DNA of 64,000 bases from VXYK01 sp965221585 (GTDB lineage Bacteria > Actinomycetota > Acidimicrobiia > Acidimicrobiales > Aldehydirespiratoraceae): NCBI GenBank assembly GCA_965221585.1, contig OZ244898.1, forward strand, positions 2,046,001 through 2,110,000, in the 5' to 3' direction. Every line of letters starts with the position of its first letter. The first letter of the stretch is position 1. The position numbers were made by a program, and so were the translations under genes. Positions 60,783-64,000 of this stretch are shown here, in pieces. The notes below the pieces were generated by a model. The model made no database searches. It was not told where the DNA came from and saw only the letters and a list, made by a program, of their open reading frames with translations.

Positions 60783-62917
60783 CTCTTCATCAGGAACTCG
60801 GCTTCGTCGTCGCCGAGCATGAAGTCGACTTCTTCTTTGAGTTCGGGATGGTCCGCCAGGTCCGGGTCTTGGTTCACGAGCTCGATGGCTGATGTCCGCG
60901 CAAGTTCCACCCATTCCTTGTCTCGCCGCAACGAGGCCAGGCGGAGGTCGTTGCGGCCCTTCTGACGCTCCCCCATTATCGTTCCCTCGCCTCGGATCTC
61001 CAGGTCGATCTCTGCCAGTTCGAATCCATCCGTGCTCGCTACCAGGGCTTCGATGCGGGCCTTTCCGGCGCTGGTGGTCGGTGCGCCCAGCAGATAGCAG
61101 AGTCCCTGGTGTTGTCCACGGCCTACGCGGCCACGGAGCTGATGCAATTGCGCTATCCCGAAACGGCCGGCGTCGAGCACAACCATCACGGTGGCGTTGG
61201 GAACGTCGACACCCACTTCAATCACGGTCGTGGAGACCAGCACGTCAAGCGATCCGTTTCGAAAGCGGGCCATGGTCGCTTCCTTTTCGGCTGGAGACAC
61301 CCTCCCGTGCAACAAGCCCACCCGCATACCCGACAGCTCTCCGGCTTGCAGCTCCATGAAGGTGTCTTCGGCGCTGCGCACCTCGAGAACCGCTGACTCC
61401 TCAATCAGAGGACAGACAACGTAAGCCTGGCGGCCCTCCGACACTTCATCGCGCACCGTTTGCCAGACCTGGCCTTCCTCTATGGGGCCTTGTGCTGCTT
61501 GAGTGATGATCGGGCTTCGGCCCGGCGGCATCTCGTCGAGCACGCTGACATCGAGGTCGCCGTAGACGGTCATCGCCGCGGTGCGCGGGATCGGCGTCGC
61601 GGTCATCACCAGAACGTCGGGCACGCTCATCGACTCGCCCTTGTCCCGTAGCGCGGCGCGCTGTTCAACGCCGAACCGATGCTGTTCATCAATGACCACC
61701 AAACCCAGCGACTGGTACTGCACGGCCGTCTGAATGAGGGCGTGGGTTCCGATGACGATGTCGACTCTGCCGCCGGCCAACTCCGCCAGGACCTTGCGAC
61801 GCTCCGACGCTCCGGCGCTGCCGGTCAACAGTTCGACCCGCAGCGGGCGGTCACCCATCAGCGAGGTCGGATCCGGTACCGACAGATCACCCAGCATGTC
61901 GCTTACAGCCAGATAGTGCTGTTCGGCGAGCACCTCCGTGGGAGCCATCAAGGCACCCTGGTAACCGCCCTGGACCGCGGTCAGCAACGCGGTCACCGCA
62001 ACCAGCGTCTTGCCCGAACCAACGTCTCCCTGAAGCAGCCGATGCATCGGATAGTCAACAGCCAGGTCACGGGCGATCTCATCGTTGACACGCTGTTGCG
62101 CCTGGGTCAGCGCGAAGGGCAGACGCGCGTGGAAACGATCGACGAGCTCTCCCGACGTATCGTGGCTGACGCCGGACGTTCGCAGCTCGATGCTCATCTT
62201 TCGGCGGACCAACTCAAGCTGAACCCGGAACAGCTCGTCGAACACGAGCCGGCGGCGAGCCTCTTGCATTTCCTCCATGGTGCTCGGGTGGTGGATGCCG
62301 CGAATCGCGGCTTCTCGGTCCACGAAGTCGAAGCGGTCGAGCACCGCGGCGGGGACCGGATCGCCAAACCCGCGGGGTCGGCTCCGCTTGAGAGCCTCCT
62401 CGACGAGTTGGGCCAGCTTGTAGGTCGTCAACCCGGCCTTCTCGGACTGGGGGTAGACAGGGATTATCCGGCCGGTCTGGGTGCCGAGAAGATCAACCAC
62501 CGGCGAGGTCATCTGGGATGTCCCGCGGTACCGCTCGAACTTGCCGTGCACCAATACTTCCATGCCCTCGCTGAGCTGTTTGGCGCGCCATTGCTGGTTG
62601 AAGAACACCAGGGTGAGCTTTCCGGTGCCGTCACCGATCACGATCTGGGTCAACGTTCGACGGCCTCGAAGCTTGCGACTGTAGGAACTGCGCACGGTAC
62701 CGAGCACTGTGGCCTCGTCGCCGGGGACCAGTTCGCCGATCTGGGCCTGTCTGGTGCGGTCCAAGTATCGGCGCGGGTAGTGCTGCAACAGGTCGAGGAC
62801 CGTCGAGATCTCCAGGGCAAGTAGTCCGTTCGCGGTTCGTTCGCCGACTCCGGCCAACTGTGTGACCTTGAGGCCGCCGAGATCCTGCAGGGTCAGCGGG
62901 GGGTCACCGGCCGGCAT
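60779..62917 (-). CDS. recG: ATP-dependent DNA helicase RecG
   Basis: A 712-residue branch-migration helicase for stalled forks. The N-terminal wedge/OB domain includes 'QIGELVPGDEATVLGTV'. Helicase motifs follow: Walker A 'LLQGDVGSGKT', DEQH box 'VVIDEQHRFGV', 'MTATPIPRTAAM', and motif VI 'QLRGRVGRGQHQGLCYLL'. The C-terminal TRG region is 'FELAEIDLEIRGEGTIMGERQ'. It is slightly shorter than some homologues but complete. It follows the DAK gene by 6 bp. Confidence 0.96.
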   Translation of the reverse strand: MPAGDPPLTLQDLGGLKVTQLAGVGERTANGLLALEISTVLDLLQHYPRRYLDRTRQAQIGELVPGDEATVLGTVRSSYSRKLRGRRTLTQIVIGDGTGKLTLVFFNQQWRAKQLSEGMEVLVHGKFERYRGTSQMTSPVVDLLGTQTGRIIPVYPQSEKAGLTTYKLAQLVEEALKRSRPRGFGDPVPAAVLDRFDFVDREAAIRGIHHPSTMEEMQEARRRLVFDELFRVQLELVRRKMSIELRTSGVSHDTSGELVDRFHARLPFALTQAQQRVNDEIARDLAVDYPMHRLLQGDVGSGKTLVAVTALLTAVQGGYQGALMAPTEVLAEQHYLAVSDMLGDLSVPDPTSLMGDRPLRVELLTGSAGASERRKVLAELAGGRVDIVIGTHALIQTAVQYQSLGLVVIDEQHRFGVEQRAALRDKGESMSVPDVLVMTATPIPRTAAMTVYGDLDVSVLDEMPPGRSPIITQAAQGPIEEGQVWQTVRDEVSEGRQAYVVCPLIEESAVLEVRSAEDTFMELQAGELSGMRVGLLHGRVSPAEKEATMARFRNGSLDVLVSTTVIEVGVDVPNATVMVVLDAGRFGIAQLHQLRGRVGRGQHQGLCYLLGAPTTSAGKARIEALVASTDGFELAEIDLEIRGEGTIMGERQKGRNDLRLASLRRDKEWVELARTSAIELVNQDPDLADHPELKEEVDFMLGDDEAEFLMKS

Positions 62918-62923
62918 CCGCGT

Positions 62924-64000
62924 CTACTCCAAACCGAAATAGTAGGGGTAGAGCGGTTGGCCTCCGTGGTGGACCTCCACCTCCACATCAGCGCGGTTCC
63001 GGGTAATCCAGGACTCGATGTTCGCGGTCGTGTAGTTGTCGGCGTCCTCACCGGTGATCACGGTCAACAACTCGTGGTCCTCGTCGACTATCGCTTCGAG
63101 CAGCCCGGTGGCCGCGGCAAGCATCGACGATCCCACGGTCACGATTCCAGCTTTGCAGATGCCCAGCCAGTCGCCGGTCGCGATCGGTCCCGCGTCGCTC
63201 ACAGCGTCGCGGACTGCCTTGGTCACCTCGCCGGTCACGACACCGCTGAACGCCTCGGTCATGGCAGTGGCGTTGACAGACGCAGCTGACTGAGGGTCGT
63301 ACGCCATCAGCGAGGCCAGTGCTTCGGTCACGCTCTTGGTTGCAACGACTCGCACGGTGCGGTCAGTCTGTTCCTCCACCTGTTGCGCCACCGGGATGAT
63401 GTTCTTGTTGTTGGGGAGAATGATCACCTCAGGGGCCGACACCGACTCCACCGCAGCCACCAATTCCGCCGTCGACGGGTTCATGGACTGGCCGCCGGCG
63501 ACGACGGCCTGAACTCCCATCGACTTCAGGATGGCGACCACACCGGTGCCGGCGCCGACGGCGACAACCGCGGTGGGAACTGTCGGCGCGGGAGCCATGC
63601 CACCGTCGCCTGGTGTTGAGCCGCTGTCGAGGGCAGCTGCGACCCAGTCGCGTTCTTCGAGTTCTGCGAGTTCATCGAGCAGATCCGTGACCCTGATGTT
63701 GTGGGGCCGCCCGATCGCAATGCCGCATTCGATGGCCGCACCGATGTCGTCACAATGGATGTGGCAGTTGTAGATACCCCCGTCTCCGACGACGACTATC
63801 GAGTCGCCAACCTCAGCCCACGCCTCCTTGAAACCCGCGACCTCCTCATCGGGCGCATCGAGCAGGAACATAACCTCGTAGCGGAGATCGGCAATCGACG
63901 GTCCGCCCTCGGTCCGTGTGGCGACTCCCAGCGAACGGCGGTGCGGAGCAGGGGCGGCAGTCAGGGCCGCTTCTGGCATGGGCCGGCCGTCGACAACATG
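62924..64000 (-). CDS. DAK2/FakA-like fatty acid kinase protein, C-terminal part, cut by window edge
   Basis: About 358 residues of a protein normally near 550. The frame is open to the right edge and its first codons encode 'HVVDGRPMPEAAL', the usual end of the missing N-terminal DhaL kinase domain. The middle domain has 'YEVMFLLDAPDEEV'-type sequence and 'GIYNCHIHCDDIGAAIECG', the ligand-binding His region. The C-terminal domain includes 'GGQSMNPSTAELVAA' and 'LPNNKNIIPVAQQV', the DegV-partner region. FakA phosphorylates fatty acids bound to FakB. Its place just before recG is conserved in Gram-positives. Confidence 0.9.
   Translation of the reverse strand, partial: HVVDGRPMPEAALTAAPAPHRRSLGVATRTEGGPSIADLRYEVMFLLDAPDEEVAGFKEAWAEVGDSIVVVGDGGIYNCHIHCDDIGAAIECGIAIGRPHNIRVTDLLDELAELEERDWVAAALDSGSTPGDGGMAPAPTVPTAVVAVGAGTGVVAILKSMGVQAVVAGGQSMNPSTAELVAAVESVSAPEVIILPNNKNIIPVAQQVEEQTDRTVRVVATKSVTEALASLMAYDPQSAASVNATAMTEAFSGVVTGEVTKAVRDAVSDAGPIATGDWLGICKAGIVTVGSSMLAAATGLLEAIVDEDHELLTVITGEDADNYTTANIESWITRNRADVEVEVHHGGQPLYPYYFGLE

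Overview
The window is high-GC DNA that looks like a free-living, aerobic actinobacterium. An Acidimicrobiia-type lineage is my guess, inferred only from gene content and order: CarD, a KshA-like Rieske oxygenase, a DUF222/HNH protein, and a SepIVA-like gene inside the rpmF-coaD-rsmD-recG neighbourhood. No rRNA, tRNA, insertion sequence or prophage was seen, and no stretch of more than 300 bases lacks a feature.

Layout. (1) 1-12.8 kb is a mixed-strand accessory segment: a CoA-transferase fragment, a glutaminyl cyclase lipoprotein, two proteins of unknown function, a rhodanese, CarD, and a catabolic group (LLM flavin monooxygenase, thiolase, methyltransferase, KshA-like oxygenase, acyl-CoA dehydrogenase, NAD-dependent epimerase-like protein), then a DEAD-box helicase. 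The set suggests steroid or other polycyclic/branched lipid catabolism, but no substrate can be named. (2) 12.8-30 kb is one long minus-strand run of housekeeping genes: hydrolase, methyltransferase, cinA, pgsA, rimO, a Ca2+/Na+ exchanger, ftsK, rnj, dapA, SURF1, dapB, a protease-dead rhomboid-like protein, pnp and rpsO. It joins RNA decay (RNase J, PNPase), lysine/peptidoglycan precursor synthesis and chromosome segregation. (3) 30-31.6 kb is a DUF222/HNH endonuclease gene broken by one in-frame TAA; its frame runs without another stop into rpsO.

(4) 31.8-42.0 kb is a complete type I-G (formerly I-U) CRISPR-Cas locus. The array has 18 identical 36-nt repeats and 17 spacers, followed by a leader candidate and a tightly packed minus-strand operon csb1(cas7)-csb2(cas5-cas6)-cas3(helicase-HD)-short large-subunit gene-cas4/cas1 fusion-cas2. 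The array should be read on the minus strand, giving a crRNA 5' handle close to AUUGAAGG. (5) 42.1-50.3 kb looks like a methylated-amine catabolic cluster: ferredoxin reductase, [3Fe-4S]-type ferredoxin, a non-pyrrolysine MttB-family methyltransferase, and two large FAD/GcvT-fusion demethylating dehydrogenases with the covalent-FAD His motif. (6) 50.5-51.7 kb holds an APH-like phosphotransferase. (7) 51.7-64 kb is a second minus-strand core run: FakA-like DAK protein, recG, rsmD, coaD, SepIVA-like, DUF177, rpmF, plsX, acpP, rnc, a degenerate Fpg-like gene and smc. It links phospholipid/fatty-acid supply, ribosome assembly and chromosome structure.

Three signals stand out beyond routine annotation. 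First, the compact type I-G system. Second, an Fpg-family protein that keeps its genomic position but lacks the catalytic proline, the elimination lysine and the zinc finger. Third, a recurring pattern of 10-24 bp tandem duplications, mostly at gene starts, stops and short gaps, some carrying copies of start or stop codons.
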